From Candidatus Woesearchaeota archaeon (GTDB lineage: Archaea > Nanobdellota > Nanobdellia > Woesearchaeales > ARS49), in assembly GCA_023266895.1 (NCBI GenBank), contig JAHFOI010000005.1, positions 1 to 45,438 on the forward strand: 45,438 nt of DNA. The letters run 5' to 3'. This document shows, in pieces, positions 1-8,460 of this stretch. The position numbers were made by a program, and so were the translations under genes. The first letter of the stretch is position 1; every line of letters begins with the position of its first letter. The notes under the pieces were generated by a model that saw only the letters and a list, made by a program, of their open reading frames with translations, was not told where the DNA came from and made no database searches.

Positions 1-394
1 CAATGATGTCTTGCTTGAATTTCACTATGACAAAGCCTTGTAATTCTGTGCGTGTTTCAACTTCCATTCCTGCAAGCCATTGTCGTGTCTGAGTTTCATC
101 AAGTTCTAATATGTTTTTGTCAGCATTTTTTCCCACGAGCTGTGCTCCTTCAATGCTTAGTCGTACATTGTGTTCATCAACATCTGCAAGGTACATGCCT
201 ACAGTGTTGAGTTTTTTGTGTTCAAGATTCATTTTTTCTACATCTCTGCTTATCCTGTACACTTTGCCTTCATTGGTTTGGGCTAACGCATAGTCTTCAA
301 GCAAATACGAGTGGTCTCCACCCCATTGCTCGCTGATTCTGCTGAGTAGCTCTCGTGCATGTTTTGCAGTCAAAAAATGAATTGTTTGCATCAT
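1..394 (-). CDS. PUA-like RNA-binding domain protein (3' truncated by window edge)
   Basis: The reading frame starts at an ATG in the ATGA overlap with the aIF5B stop codon (391-394) and stays open to the window edge, giving about 131 visible residues. The segment around residues 95-125 (LDETQTRQWLAGMEVE, then a GFVIVKF strand) resembles the PUA-like domain at the C-terminus of NOL1/NOP2/RsmF-type rRNA m5C methyltransferases. No methyltransferase motif is visible, so it may be a stand-alone RNA-binding protein. Coupling to aIF5B suggests a role in ribosome or tRNA biogenesis. The family call rests on motif resemblance only, and the C-terminus is outside the window. Confidence 0.6.
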   Translation of the reverse strand, partial: MMQTIHFLTAKHARELLSRISEQWGGDHSYLLEDYALAQTNEGKVYRISRDVEKMNLEHKKLNTVGMYLADVDEHNVRLSIEGAQLVGKNADKNILELDETQTRQWLAGMEVETRTELQGFVIVKFKQDII

Positions 395-2136
395 ACTCCC
401 CACACAGGATTTTTTTGTCGCATGATTACAGCAATTTCTTTTAACAATTCCTTTTCATCAGTGGTAAGAGTTTCTTTAAGTTCTTTGTATTTTCTGAAGT
501 CTTCTTCAGGCATGCTGCTGTACAACACATCACCTTCTTTGAGGTGGCGTCCAATAATAACATCAGGTAGTGCAATGCTAACTCTGCTGCCTCGTTTTGC
601 TTCAGGCAGTGCTTTTTGTTCATTTTGTACTTCTTTTACAAACGCTACTTGTTCTCCGTTTTGTTTCATGAGTGGTGTGTTAGGCATGAGCTTTCCTGCC
701 ATGACTTCTATGCCTACAACTGCAGGATTGCTTTGCCTGAATACATAGCCTGGGATAATTGTGATTTTTGCTGGGCTTACAAGGCCGGTGAGTTCTTTTC
801 TTTCATGACGTATTTTTTGTTCTTCTTGCCATGTTTTAAAATCATCAAGAAGTCGATAAATCACATCAGAACAAAACACAGTCATGCTTGTCTGTTCTGG
901 TTTGGGAATGTTAAAGCAAAGAATTGCTGCATTAAATGGATCTGTGATTATGTTTGCTTCTGCATCACTGAGATCTTTTTTTGTGACTGTCCCAACACTT
1001 GCTTTTTTGACTTGCACTCCTGCGTCTTGCAACAGTTTGCTTAATGCCTCGAGAGAGCCAAGGGTGTCTGCTTTGATGATTACTCCATTTTGATTTGTCT
1101 TGACCAGTACTTCTTCTATTTCTTTCTGTACTTCTTGGACTGATTGTTGTTCGTCACCTCCGCCAATAAAAGGAACTCCTGCAATAACCTGCTCTGCATG
1201 TGTTGCGCTGATGCGCACTCCCATTGCAGCATGTACTTCTTGCACGCGTGTAAAGCGTGTTTTTCTCTCGCGCATGTCTGCAAGCGCTGAAGGAATGAGC
1301 AATGCTTTTGCTTTGGTAATAATTGCAGCATCAACACCTCCAATAACAAGAGTATCATTCGCTTTGAGCGTACCATCGTAAATAATTGCGTCTAGGACTG
1401 TGCCCAGTCCTTTTTCTTCTTTGACTTCAAGAATCGTGCCTCGTGCTGGCCCGTCAGGCGTGGTGTTCAGACTTGATTCAAGATATTTTTGGGCAAGACC
1501 TGTGAGCACCATGAGCAGTTCTGGAATGCCTTGACCTGTCCTGGCACTTAGCGGTACAATAGCGATTGCTTTAGTGAAGTCATCAACCCTGTCAAAACGG
1601 TCTGCATTAAAACCTAATCCTGAAAGTGTTCCAACAATGTTGTACAGCAGAGTTTCAAACTCACGTTGCACGCTCTGGTCTTGTTTTCCTATGCTTTGAA
1701 GTAAGCTATCTGCGGTGGTTCCATGCCAATGTTGGATTGTGTCTATTTTGTTGAGCGCAATGACAAAAGGCACGTGATAGCTTTTAAGAATTTCAACACT
1801 CTCCTTGGTTTGTGGCATGACTCCTTCTTTGATGTCAATCACAACAATTGCAATATCTGCAAGATTTCCTCCACGCTTGCGTAAGTTAGTAAACACTGCA
1901 TGGCCAGGTGTGTCTATAAAGAGCAGTCCTGGAATTGTAACAACAAAATGTAGGCTAGTAAGTAAAGCGCCACACACTTTTTTCAGTGTTGCAAGAGGAA
2001 TAATACTTGCGCCAATGGCTTGCGTAATTCCTCCTGCTTCGCCTGCAGCAACTGCGCTGCCACGAATCTTGTCAAGCAAACTTGTCTTGCCATGATCAAC
2101 GTGTCCAAGAATAGTAACTATGGGTTGGCGGAGCAT
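391..2136 (-). CDS. infB: Translation initiation factor aIF5B
   Basis: A GTPase that promotes ribosomal subunit joining and initiator tRNA placement. The 581-residue length is normal for archaeal aIF5B. The G-domain is N-terminal: G1 GHVDHGKT at residues 11-18, a DTPGH G3 motif and an NKID G4 motif. Beta-barrel and IF2-like domains follow, and the C-terminal part contains the conserved RHERKELTGLVSPAKI segment. No intein interrupts the P-loop, unlike in some euryarchaeal homologues. The ATG at 2136 lies about 25 nt from a TATA element at 2157-2166, so the mRNA is probably leaderless. The downstream PUA-like gene overlaps by 4 nt and is probably co-transcribed. Confidence 0.97.
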   Translation of the reverse strand: MLRQPIVTILGHVDHGKTSLLDKIRGSAVAAGEAGGITQAIGASIIPLATLKKVCGALLTSLHFVVTIPGLLFIDTPGHAVFTNLRKRGGNLADIAIVVIDIKEGVMPQTKESVEILKSYHVPFVIALNKIDTIQHWHGTTADSLLQSIGKQDQSVQREFETLLYNIVGTLSGLGFNADRFDRVDDFTKAIAIVPLSARTGQGIPELLMVLTGLAQKYLESSLNTTPDGPARGTILEVKEEKGLGTVLDAIIYDGTLKANDTLVIGGVDAAIITKAKALLIPSALADMRERKTRFTRVQEVHAAMGVRISATHAEQVIAGVPFIGGGDEQQSVQEVQKEIEEVLVKTNQNGVIIKADTLGSLEALSKLLQDAGVQVKKASVGTVTKKDLSDAEANIITDPFNAAILCFNIPKPEQTSMTVFCSDVIYRLLDDFKTWQEEQKIRHERKELTGLVSPAKITIIPGYVFRQSNPAVVGIEVMAGKLMPNTPLMKQNGEQVAFVKEVQNEQKALPEAKRGSRVSIALPDVIIGRHLKEGDVLYSSMPEEDFRKYKELKETLTTDEKELLKEIAVIMRQKNPVWGV

Positions 2137-2156
2137 GAGAATACTTAACGCAGTGT

Positions 2157-2166
2157 GATATATAAA
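2157..2166. promoter_or_regulatory. Shared, near-symmetric TATA element between infB and a methyltransferase gene
   Basis: The sequence TGATATATAAAG is TATA-like on both strands. It sits about 25 nt upstream of the infB ATG on the minus strand and about 45 nt upstream of the ATG at 2209 on the plus strand. This supports 2209 rather than the GTG at 2155, which overlaps the element, as the methyltransferase start. One TATA element may therefore serve both genes. Confidence 0.55.
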
Positions 2167-2208
2167 GATTGGCGCAGCTTTTTAGCCAGCACGAGAATTT
2201 TCCTTTGC

Positions 2209-2847
2209 ATGGACATTCAGTCTATTCGTAACTATCAACAGGAGTCTAAATTGTTAGCCCGTGAACAAGGACTAACTGAGTTCGTGCCTTCGCATGCAAT
2301 TGTGCTTGATAAAATAGTAACTCATGCAATGAAAAAAGGGCATATTCCTCCACCTCCTGCGCGCGTGCTTGATCTTGGTTCTGGTGATGGTTCTGCAATG
2401 GGAGTGTTTGCGTGTCATGGCTATGAAACATTCGGTATTGACGTGAACCCAACACTTGTCTCGCGAGCAAATGCTTTTGCAAAAACAATGTGTGTTGAAG
2501 GTGTTGTGCCGCCACGTTTTGCAGCAGGTAATTATTTGCCTATTGAACTCAGGTCAGCCTTTTGGCCAGTACCTCATCTTTTATTAGGAGGAGATGATGG
2601 CTTTTCAGCTCTTGGTATGCCTGCTCAGGCTATAGACTTATTTTATGCCTTCATACGTATCTCCCAGTCCGCGTCTTTGAAGCGGTTTTTCTCAAGTTGT
2701 GCACGTAAAGGTGCTAAACTTCTTTCTTACACAAATCCAATCACTTCCCTTGACTTTGGTGTTGAGGTGTGTGCGTTTGATGAAATTCTTGTTGAGTGTG
2801 AACGCATTGCATTTCGTGGGATATATCAGGTGTTGGAGAAAAAATAG
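2209..2847 (+). CDS. SAM-dependent methyltransferase, class I
   Basis: A 212-residue Rossmann-fold methyltransferase of unknown substrate. Motif I (VLDLGSGDG) is at residues 53-61 and the acidic end of strand 2 (GIDVN) at 76-80. The rest is poorly conserved and lacks an NPPY-type catalytic motif, so a base-modifying N-methyltransferase is not indicated. The open frame extends upstream to a GTG at 2155, but that codon overlaps the promoter, so the ATG at 2209 is preferred. It is divergent from infB and stands alone before the surface-protein gene. Confidence 0.75.
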   Translation: MDIQSIRNYQQESKLLAREQGLTEFVPSHAIVLDKIVTHAMKKGHIPPPPARVLDLGSGDGSAMGVFACHGYETFGIDVNPTLVSRANAFAKTMCVEGVVPPRFAAGNYLPIELRSAFWPVPHLLLGGDDGFSALGMPAQAIDLFYAFIRISQSASLKRFFSSCARKGAKLLSYTNPITSLDFGVEVCAFDEILVECERIAFRGIYQVLEKK

Positions 2848-2960
2848 TTTTTGAGTAGGTGTGCCTTTTTTTCTTCTCTTTGAAGACTTTTCTTCATAAT
2901 AGCATCACTGCCAAGAAACCACTTTATTTTGTCACTTAACAATGCTCTTTTGCGCAACCT

Positions 2961-2985
2961 TTAAAAAACCCAGATACTTTCTGGG
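2961..2985 (+). promoter_or_regulatory. Promoter with inverted repeat ahead of the surface-protein gene
   Basis: A TATA-like TTAAAAAA (2961-2968) is followed directly by a perfect 6-bp inverted repeat, CCCAGA-TACTT-TCTGGG (2969-2985). The repeat lies between the TATA element and the expected start of transcription near 2987-2990, a position where a bound repressor would block initiation. The regulator is unknown. Confidence 0.45.
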
Positions 2986-3003
2986 AGTAATAACATTTCC
3001 AGT

Positions 3004-3990
3004 ATGGGGTGGAATACTATGCAAGCAAAATGGTTGTTCGGAATCTTAGCATTGTTCGTGGTTGCCTTGAGCGCTATGACCTTTGCCCAGTCGGTCCCGA
3101 TTAGTATCGGCGAAGTTCGTGTTGATGACATAAGTTTAGTCCAGAGCGGTTTTGGTTTTAATCGATTAGATGTTGAGCGTGGCCAACAAGTTGAAGTAAG
3201 AATTACTCTTGATGCATTTGATAATGCAAAAGATGTTGAAGTTCAAGCATTCTTAACAGGATATGAGTACAACAATGTTGAGCCAGTCAGCGACCGAACT
3301 CCAACCTTTGATGTTCAAAATGGCGTAACCTATGTCAAGCGCCTCCACCTTAAAATACCTGATCTTGTTGATACAGATGATTACAAGCTTCGTATCATAG
3401 TGTCTGACAGAAATAACTTTGAACAAATTGAAAACTTTGATCTCAAGATTGACACCAAGAGACATGACCTGAAAATCAAGGACATCATATTATATCCTGA
3501 TACTGCTGTGAAAAGCGGTACCGCATTACTTGCTCGTGTTCGCGTTGAAAACTACGGACAAAAAGATGAAGAAAACGTCAAAGTGCGCGTAAGCGTGCCT
3601 GACCTAGGATTATCTGTAGTTGACTACATCAATAAAGTGCGTGCTGATAAAGAAGAAGAAACCGAGGAAATGTATCTCAAGCTTCCATGCGCAAAGCCTG
3701 GCGTGTATGGTGTGAAAATTGATGTTTCCTACAATGAGGAACACAGCACCTTAAGCCAGTCAAGAACAGTCAGCATGTCAGAAGGCGATTTGTGTAAGGC
3801 AACTGCTGCACCAACTGCACAGACAACTCAAGTGGTTCAAGTTCAGCCAGTACAACCAACACCAGTTGTGGCACCACAAAAAAGCGCTCTCAGAGCAGCA
3901 TTGGAAATCATATTGTTGATTCTGGTTGCCTTACTTGTGATCATTGGCCTTGTTATTGGCTTTGGTCGCATGAACTCTGACGCACAATAA
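3004..3990 (+). CDS. Secreted, membrane-anchored CARDB-like surface protein
   Basis: A 328-residue protein exposed outside the membrane. It has an N-terminal signal segment (residues about 8-28, LFGILALFVVALSAMTFAQ), beta-rich ectodomains with a CARDB-like segment (about 150-260, including the stretch ENYGQKDEENVKVRVSV), a Thr/Gln/Pro-rich linker (about 268-292) and a C-terminal transmembrane helix (about 298-320) with a short cytoplasmic tail. Such proteins are common in DPANN cell envelopes and could act in adhesion or host contact, but nothing in the sequence fixes the role. An alternative start at 3019 (MQAKW) would give a more compact signal peptide. It is a single-gene transcript. Confidence 0.75.
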   Translation: MGWNTMQAKWLFGILALFVVALSAMTFAQSVPISIGEVRVDDISLVQSGFGFNRLDVERGQQVEVRITLDAFDNAKDVEVQAFLTGYEYNNVEPVSDRTPTFDVQNGVTYVKRLHLKIPDLVDTDDYKLRIIVSDRNNFEQIENFDLKIDTKRHDLKIKDIILYPDTAVKSGTALLARVRVENYGQKDEENVKVRVSVPDLGLSVVDYINKVRADKEEETEEMYLKLPCAKPGVYGVKIDVSYNEEHSTLSQSRTVSMSEGDLCKATAAPTAQTTQVVQVQPVQPTPVVAPQKSALRAALEIILLILVALLVIIGLVIGFGRMNSDAQ

Positions 3991-4022
3991 TTTTTTCTTT
4001 TTTAAGCTTTTTTTCTTTTTTA
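3991..4022 (+). terminator. T-rich terminator between convergent genes
   Basis: Three runs of 5-7 T residues separated by single bases follow the surface-protein stop codon directly. T-tracts of this kind are the usual intrinsic archaeal termination signal, and the convergent AlaRS gene ends at 4026. Confidence 0.5.
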
Positions 4023-4025
4023 CAC

Positions 4026-5780
4026 TTAATCAACAACTGCTTTAATTCTTCGTATTCCTGCAGCGCTGGATTCTTCTTTTATGATTTTGAAATGACCAAG
4101 TTCTTTGGTGTTTTCAACATGGGGTCCGCCACAGACTTCTAATGAAAAATTGCCTATAGCATAGACTGATACTCGCTCACTGTATTTTGCGCCAAATTCT
4201 GCTTGAGCGCCTTTTTTTCGTGCGTCATCAAGACTCATTTCGGTGCGAGTTATAGGTAAGGTTTGTGCAATTTTTTCATTCACTAAATTCTCAACCTTCT
4301 TTATTTCTTCCGGAGTTAGCTTGCGGTCACAATTAAAATCAAAACGTAATCGTTCAGGAGTGATGTTGCTGCCTCGTTGCGTGATATCCTTGCTTACAAC
4401 CTGTCGCAATGCTTCATTTAACAAATGAGTTGCTGTATGAAGCTTTTTTGTAACATCACTTGATTCACTTAATCCGCCTTTAAACTTTTTTTCTGCGCCA
4501 ACTCTTGATAATTCCTGGTGCTTGTTGAATTCTGCTGCAAATCCTTTTTCATCCACTTGAATGCCCTGTTCAGTTGCGAGTTCTTTAATCATTTCAAGAG
4601 GAAAACCATAGCTTTGAAAAAGCAAAAAGGCTTGATTAGAATCAAGAATTTTTGTATTATTTGCAATCTTTTGGAATTCTTTAAGTCCATGTTCTAAAGT
4701 TTGCTCAAACTTGTCTTCTTCTTTCTTCAACTCAGAAAGGATAAAGGTCTTTTTTTGTTCAAGCAATGGATAATCTGAGCTATACATCTTGATGATGACT
4801 TTGGCGATTTCTGAGGTAAAATCTTTTGCAGAACCCAAAAGCTTGGTGTGCCTGATGACTCTGCGAATAAAACGCCTGACAACATAGCCTTGATCAACAT
4901 TGCTTGGCCCAATACCTCGTTCATCGCCTAGCACAAATGTTGCTGCGCGCATGTGGTCTGCGATGATTCTGTACGAGCGAATATTTTTTTCAGAAGGTTT
5001 TGTGTCAGTTAATTCTGAGATTTTTGCGAAAATAGGCTGGAAAAGCTCTGAATCAAACACTGTGTTTTTCCCTTGCAAAATCATGGTTACGCGTTCAACA
5101 CCAAGGCCTGTATCAACATTTTTTTGTTGTAATGGAACAAACTTGCCTGCGTCAGTTTTGTTGTATTGTAAAAAGACATCATTCCATATTTCAACCCAGT
5201 TTTTGTTTTTTGGATTAAATACTGTTGGCGGTGGGCTGTCAGAAACCCAGTAAAAAATTTCAGTGTCAGGGCCACAAGGTCCAGTTGTTCCAGCAGGACC
5301 CCACCAATTATCTTTTTTAGGCAAAAATGATAGTCGTTGTTCTGGCATTCCTAAACTCTTCCAAACCAGTGCTGCTTCTTGATCTTTAGGCGCGTCAGCA
5401 TCACCTGCAAAACACGTTACGGCAAGACGCTGCAGAGGTAATTTCAATGTGCTGGTGAGAAATTCAAGACTCCACATAATAGCTTCCTTCTTAAAGTAGT
5501 CGCCCAGTGACCAATTACCCAGCATCTCAAAAAACGTGGTGTGTGTTGCATCGCCGACTTCATCAATGTCTTGAGTGCGAATACATCGCTGTACGTTGGC
5601 TAATCGTTTGCCTGCTGGATGAGTTTGGCCAAGTAAGTAAGGCACTAAGGGGTGCATTCCTGCAGTTGTGAATAGTACTGTAGGATCATGTTCGGGAATT
5701 AAAGAACTGCCAGGGATAATGGTATGTCCTTTTTTCTTGAAAAACTCAAGATATGCTTTCTTTAACTCTTTTGCATTCAT
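4026..5780 (-). CDS. alaS: Alanyl-tRNA synthetase, short form without C-Ala
   Basis: It charges tRNA-Ala and edits mischarged tRNA. At 584 residues it is much shorter than the usual 850-900. The class II catalytic core is N-terminal (FTTAGMHPLVPYLLG, FFEMLGNWSLGDYF, GPCGPDTEIFY). The editing domain carries the zinc-binding set H448, H452 (HTATH), C550 and H554 (CGGPH). The protein ends right after the editing domain, so the C-terminal oligomerisation/tRNA-elbow domain (C-Ala) is missing. The core motifs look like those of Patescibacteria (CPR) enzymes rather than canonical archaeal AlaRS, which suggests lateral transfer; this is from memory, not a search. A TATA element at 5803-5813 implies a nearly leaderless mRNA. 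Confidence 0.95.
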   Translation of the reverse strand: MNAKELKKAYLEFFKKKGHTIIPGSSLIPEHDPTVLFTTAGMHPLVPYLLGQTHPAGKRLANVQRCIRTQDIDEVGDATHTTFFEMLGNWSLGDYFKKEAIMWSLEFLTSTLKLPLQRLAVTCFAGDADAPKDQEAALVWKSLGMPEQRLSFLPKKDNWWGPAGTTGPCGPDTEIFYWVSDSPPPTVFNPKNKNWVEIWNDVFLQYNKTDAGKFVPLQQKNVDTGLGVERVTMILQGKNTVFDSELFQPIFAKISELTDTKPSEKNIRSYRIIADHMRAATFVLGDERGIGPSNVDQGYVVRRFIRRVIRHTKLLGSAKDFTSEIAKVIIKMYSSDYPLLEQKKTFILSELKKEEDKFEQTLEHGLKEFQKIANNTKILDSNQAFLLFQSYGFPLEMIKELATEQGIQVDEKGFAAEFNKHQELSRVGAEKKFKGGLSESSDVTKKLHTATHLLNEALRQVVSKDITQRGSNITPERLRFDFNCDRKLTPEEIKKVENLVNEKIAQTLPITRTEMSLDDARKKGAQAEFGAKYSERVSVYAIGNFSLEVCGGPHVENTKELGHFKIIKEESSAAGIRRIKAVVD

Positions 5781-5828
5781 ATCCTCAGGTTGGAAGAAGG
5801 GGTTTTAAAAGGTATCTCTGAGCAAACA

Positions 5829-5866
5829 TTTAAATCTGAATAAGATTTATCTTACTTGGTGATGTT
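5829..5866 (+). promoter_or_regulatory. Toxin-antitoxin promoter, operator-like inverted repeat and SD
   Basis: A TATA-like TTTAAATC (5829-5836) precedes the inverted repeat TAAGAT-TT-ATCTTA (5841-5854) and a Shine-Dalgarno GGTGAT just before the ATG at 5867. The dyad overlaps the expected transcription start, as in autoregulated toxin-antitoxin operons where the AbrB-type antitoxin binds its own promoter. Confidence 0.5.
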
Positions 5867-6136
5867 ATGGCTGATGTTTCAGTAACAAGAGTGAGTTCCA
5901 GAGGTCAAGTGGTGATCCCATCAGAACTCCGTGAAGGTTTCAAAGAAGGTGAAAAACTTATTATTATTCGTGAAGGCAATAAATTATTGATGAAGCCTGC
6001 GAAGGATTTTGATAAAAATATTGAGCAAGATCTTGTGTTTGCTCGAAGAACTGAGGCAGCACTAAAGCGTTATGAAAAAGGCGAACACATTGAGATGGAT
6101 TTTGATGAGTTTCTTGAGCAAGCAAAAAAATGGTAA
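5867..6136 (+). CDS. AbrB/MazE-type antitoxin
   Basis: An 89-residue protein with an N-terminal SpoVT/AbrB swapped-hairpin DNA-binding domain (about residues 5-45, VSSRGQVVIPSELREGF). The acidic C-terminal tail (about 55-89) would wrap and neutralise the toxin. The stop codon overlaps the start of the RelE-like gene by 7 nt, the usual antitoxin-first order. The upstream dyad suggests autoregulation. The assignment as an antitoxin follows from domain and context. Confidence 0.8.
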   Translation: MADVSVTRVSSRGQVVIPSELREGFKEGEKLIIIREGNKLLMKPAKDFDKNIEQDLVFARRTEAALKRYEKGEHIEMDFDEFLEQAKKW

Positions 6137-6378
6137 CTGTTGTTTTTGATTTTCATTTCCAAAAGCTCTTTTTTCGGATCAAAGATTCTTCAACAAAAGA
6201 AAGAATTCTGAAGCAGATCACAAAAATAAAAGAAACTCCTGAACTTGGCAAACCAATGCGTTTCAGTCGTAAAGGGACTCGCGAGGTGTATGTGCCTCCT
6301 TTCAGATTATCGTATGTATACATACAAGAAAAAGCAAAACTTATTTTACTTGATCTGTATCAGAAAGATGAGCAGTGA
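6130..6378 (+). CDS. RelE/ParE-superfamily toxin
   Basis: An 82-residue protein with the RelE fold pattern: an N-terminal strand and helix, the segment PELGKPMRFSRKGTREVYV with conserved basic residues, then RLSYVYIQEKAKLILLDLYQKDE as the terminal strands. RelE toxins cut mRNA on the ribosome; the ParE branch instead targets gyrase, and the two cannot be told apart here. Its last 38 nt overlap tail-to-tail with the rpe gene on the other strand (6341-6378). Confidence 0.8.
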   Translation: MVTVVFDFHFQKLFFRIKDSSTKERILKQITKIKETPELGKPMRFSRKGTREVYVPPFRLSYVYIQEKAKLILLDLYQKDEQ

Positions 6379-7036
6379 TTTTATTTTTAGTGCCAGAACG
6401 TAATTCATCTATAGCCTCCCCAATATCCTTCTTGTCAAACACTGCACTGTTTGCTACGAGCACATTAGCCCCTGCATTAATCGCGAGTCGTGCGGTTTCT
6501 GGATTTATTCCTCCATCTACTGCAATGTTTTTTTCAGGAAATAGCTGGCGTAGAGTCTTGATTTTGCTGAGTTCAACAGGTATGAATTCTTGTCCTTTTT
6601 TTCCTGGGTGCACAGTCATAACAAGAATTTCATCAGCGTGTTTTGCACAAGAGTATATTTCTTTCACAGCTGTTTCTGGACTTAGGGCAATGCATGCGTC
6701 TATGTGAAGTGCGTGCAAGTGTTTTATGAGATATTCTGCTTCTGCTTGGGTTCTGCATGCTTCTCTGTGAAAAATCACGAGTGAGGGTTTGTGTTTATAC
6801 AGTGCTAATTGGCTAATTATTTCTAAAGGGTTTCTGACCATGAGATGCAGTTCTACTTTTGCTTTTGTGCTCAAGTATTCCATGAAGTTGAGATTCACTG
6901 TTTTTTCTGGCACGAAAAGTCCGTCTTCTATGTCGATATGAAATCGTGAACTGTACAGTTCAGCAATTTTTGCCTTGCGTAAAACTTCGTCTTTGCTTGT
7001 GGTAAGCACTGCAGGAACTATGGTTGGAGGATTCAT
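6341..7036 (-). CDS. rpe: Ribulose-phosphate 3-epimerase
   Basis: It interconverts D-ribulose 5-phosphate and D-xylulose 5-phosphate in the non-oxidative pentose phosphate pathway. The 231-residue TIM barrel shows the family signatures FHIDIEDGLFVPEKTVN, LHLMV, MTVHPGKKGQEFI, AVDGGIN and the phosphate-binding VLVANSAVF. The C-terminus is slightly extended and overlaps the convergent toxin gene. It is the last gene of a fba-rpiB-rpe operon, 24 nt after rpiB. The enzyme is patchy in Archaea, where the RuMP route often replaces it, so a bacterial origin is plausible. Confidence 0.9.
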   Translation of the reverse strand: MNPPTIVPAVLTTSKDEVLRKAKIAELYSSRFHIDIEDGLFVPEKTVNLNFMEYLSTKAKVELHLMVRNPLEIISQLALYKHKPSLVIFHREACRTQAEAEYLIKHLHALHIDACIALSPETAVKEIYSCAKHADEILVMTVHPGKKGQEFIPVELSKIKTLRQLFPEKNIAVDGGINPETARLAINAGANVLVANSAVFDKKDIGEAIDELRSGTKNKITAHLSDTDQVK

Positions 7037-7060
7037 GTGTTCACGTTTGTTTTGTCAGTA

Positions 7061-7528
7061 TCATTGCTCTATTTTCTTGATTTTATTGATGCGTCTGATG
7101 TGGCGTGTTGCACTGCTAAATCTGGTGTTGAGCCATGTATGAACAATTTTTTTGGTGTTGGTAATTGAGGGGTGCAGTCCTTGAACGTGTTTTTTTTGGT
7201 CTGCGCCCGCAAGGCAGAGAATATTGGTATCTTCATCTTGCCTGCTGAGTTTTGCGAATAAAGGAGTGGGTGCTGCCACTGCGCGTATGCCTCTGATTTT
7301 GTTTGCTACAATACAAACTCCTATGCCTGTGCCACAGATGAGAATTCCTTTACTTTTTGTTTTGGCAACCTTTTGTGCTACTTGTTGTGAAATGTCAGGG
7401 TAATCGTCATTTACGTCGCGTGTTTTGTTGCTTATGTCTGTTATTTTGTGACCTTTTTTCTTGAGCCAGAGTGCAAGTTTTTCTTTGAGTGTAAATCCTG
7501 CATGGTCTGCGCCAATAATTATGTTCAT
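7061..7528 (-). CDS. rpiB: Ribose-5-phosphate isomerase B
   Basis: It interconverts ribose 5-phosphate and ribulose 5-phosphate. The 155-residue protein matches the RpiB/LacAB family: IGADHAGFTLKE at the N-terminus, CGTGIGVCIVANKIRGIRA around residues 66-84 with the active-site Cys, and RQDEDTNILCLAGA near 95-109. Most archaea use the unrelated RpiA, so an RpiB in this operon supports a bacterial-type module. It starts inside the fba stop region (4-nt ATGA overlap at 7525-7528). The basic C-terminal tail is longer than usual. Confidence 0.9.
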   Translation of the reverse strand: MNIIIGADHAGFTLKEKLALWLKKKGHKITDISNKTRDVNDDYPDISQQVAQKVAKTKSKGILICGTGIGVCIVANKIRGIRAVAAPTPLFAKLSRQDEDTNILCLAGADQKKHVQGLHPSITNTKKIVHTWLNTRFSSATRHIRRINKIKKIEQ

Positions 7529-8439
7529 CGTGTCCTCTGCGTGCCAAAGATTTTGATGTGTTCTTGAATGGTTTTTTGCATGACTGTTCGTGCATTGCTC
7601 AGGACGTGTCGTGCATCAATGTCTGCAGCATGGTACTTCATAAATTCTCTGACGCCAGTGTCAAATGCAATGCGTAGGTCAGTGTCTGTGTTTATTTTTG
7701 CAATGCCATACGTGATTGCCTGTTTGATGTCTTGCAAAGGTATGCCTTTTGTGTGGCTGAGCTTTACTCCTGCTTTTTTTGCACGGTTCGTACTTTTGGA
7801 AGACAACATGCTCGCGCCATGCAATACAAGAGGTATGCTGACTTTTTTCGCGATTTGTGCCAGAAGAGTGAGGTTGATGTGGGGTTCTCCCTGTAGCTTG
7901 TGTGCGCCGTGACTTGTGCCTATGGCAACTGCAAGTGTGTCACAACCTGTTTGTTCTGCAAAATCTTTGGCAAGCTCAGGGTCTGTGTATTGTATTTTTC
8001 CATGAATCAGGTCTTCGTTGCCTCCGAGTGTGCCAAGTTCTGCTTCAACGCATACTTTTTTTTTGTGTGCCCATGTCACGACTTGTTTTGTGAGCTGTAT
8101 GTTTTTCTGATAAGTGTATGCTGATACGTCAATCATAACTGAGGTGTAACCAATCTTGATTGCTTGTTTGATGATTGCAAGGTCAGTGCCATGATCAAGA
8201 TGGAGTGTAACAGGAATGGGGGAGTGTGCTGCGGCAGTGGCTATCATGCAGTAGAGTTGTTCAATGCCTGCGTAGTTGATTGCTCCTTGACTTGTTTGCA
8301 ATATTACTGGTGTATTGCAGTGTTCTGCTGCACCAATCACTGATTGTATTGTTTCTAAATTATTGACATTAAACGCACCAATTGCGTATTGATGTGCGCG
8401 CGCATGACGCAGTAACGCAAGAGGATTCACAAGAGGCAT
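7525..8439 (-). CDS. fba: Fructose-bisphosphate aldolase, class II
   Basis: A zinc-dependent aldolase that joins glyceraldehyde 3-phosphate and DHAP or cleaves fructose 1,6-bisphosphate. The 304-residue protein has AFNVNNLETIQ, the metal/active-site HLDHGTD, the VEAELGTLGG segment with its Glu ligand, AVAIGTSHG, LVLHGAS and KINTDTDLR. The typical archaeal enzymes are class I (DeoC-like) or FBP aldolase/phosphatase, so this class II enzyme looks bacterial. It heads the fba-rpiB-rpe operon. A minus-strand TATA at 8461-8470 lies 27 nt from the ATG, so the mRNA is probably leaderless, and a 15-bp inverted repeat lies directly upstream of it. Confidence 0.93.
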   Translation of the reverse strand: MPLVNPLALLRHARAHQYAIGAFNVNNLETIQSVIGAAEHCNTPVILQTSQGAINYAGIEQLYCMIATAAAHSPIPVTLHLDHGTDLAIIKQAIKIGYTSVMIDVSAYTYQKNIQLTKQVVTWAHKKKVCVEAELGTLGGNEDLIHGKIQYTDPELAKDFAEQTGCDTLAVAIGTSHGAHKLQGEPHINLTLLAQIAKKVSIPLVLHGASMLSSKSTNRAKKAGVKLSHTKGIPLQDIKQAITYGIAKINTDTDLRIAFDTGVREFMKYHAADIDARHVLSNARTVMQKTIQEHIKIFGTQRTR

Positions 8440-8460
8440 GAATTGCTGCCAGAATGTTTG

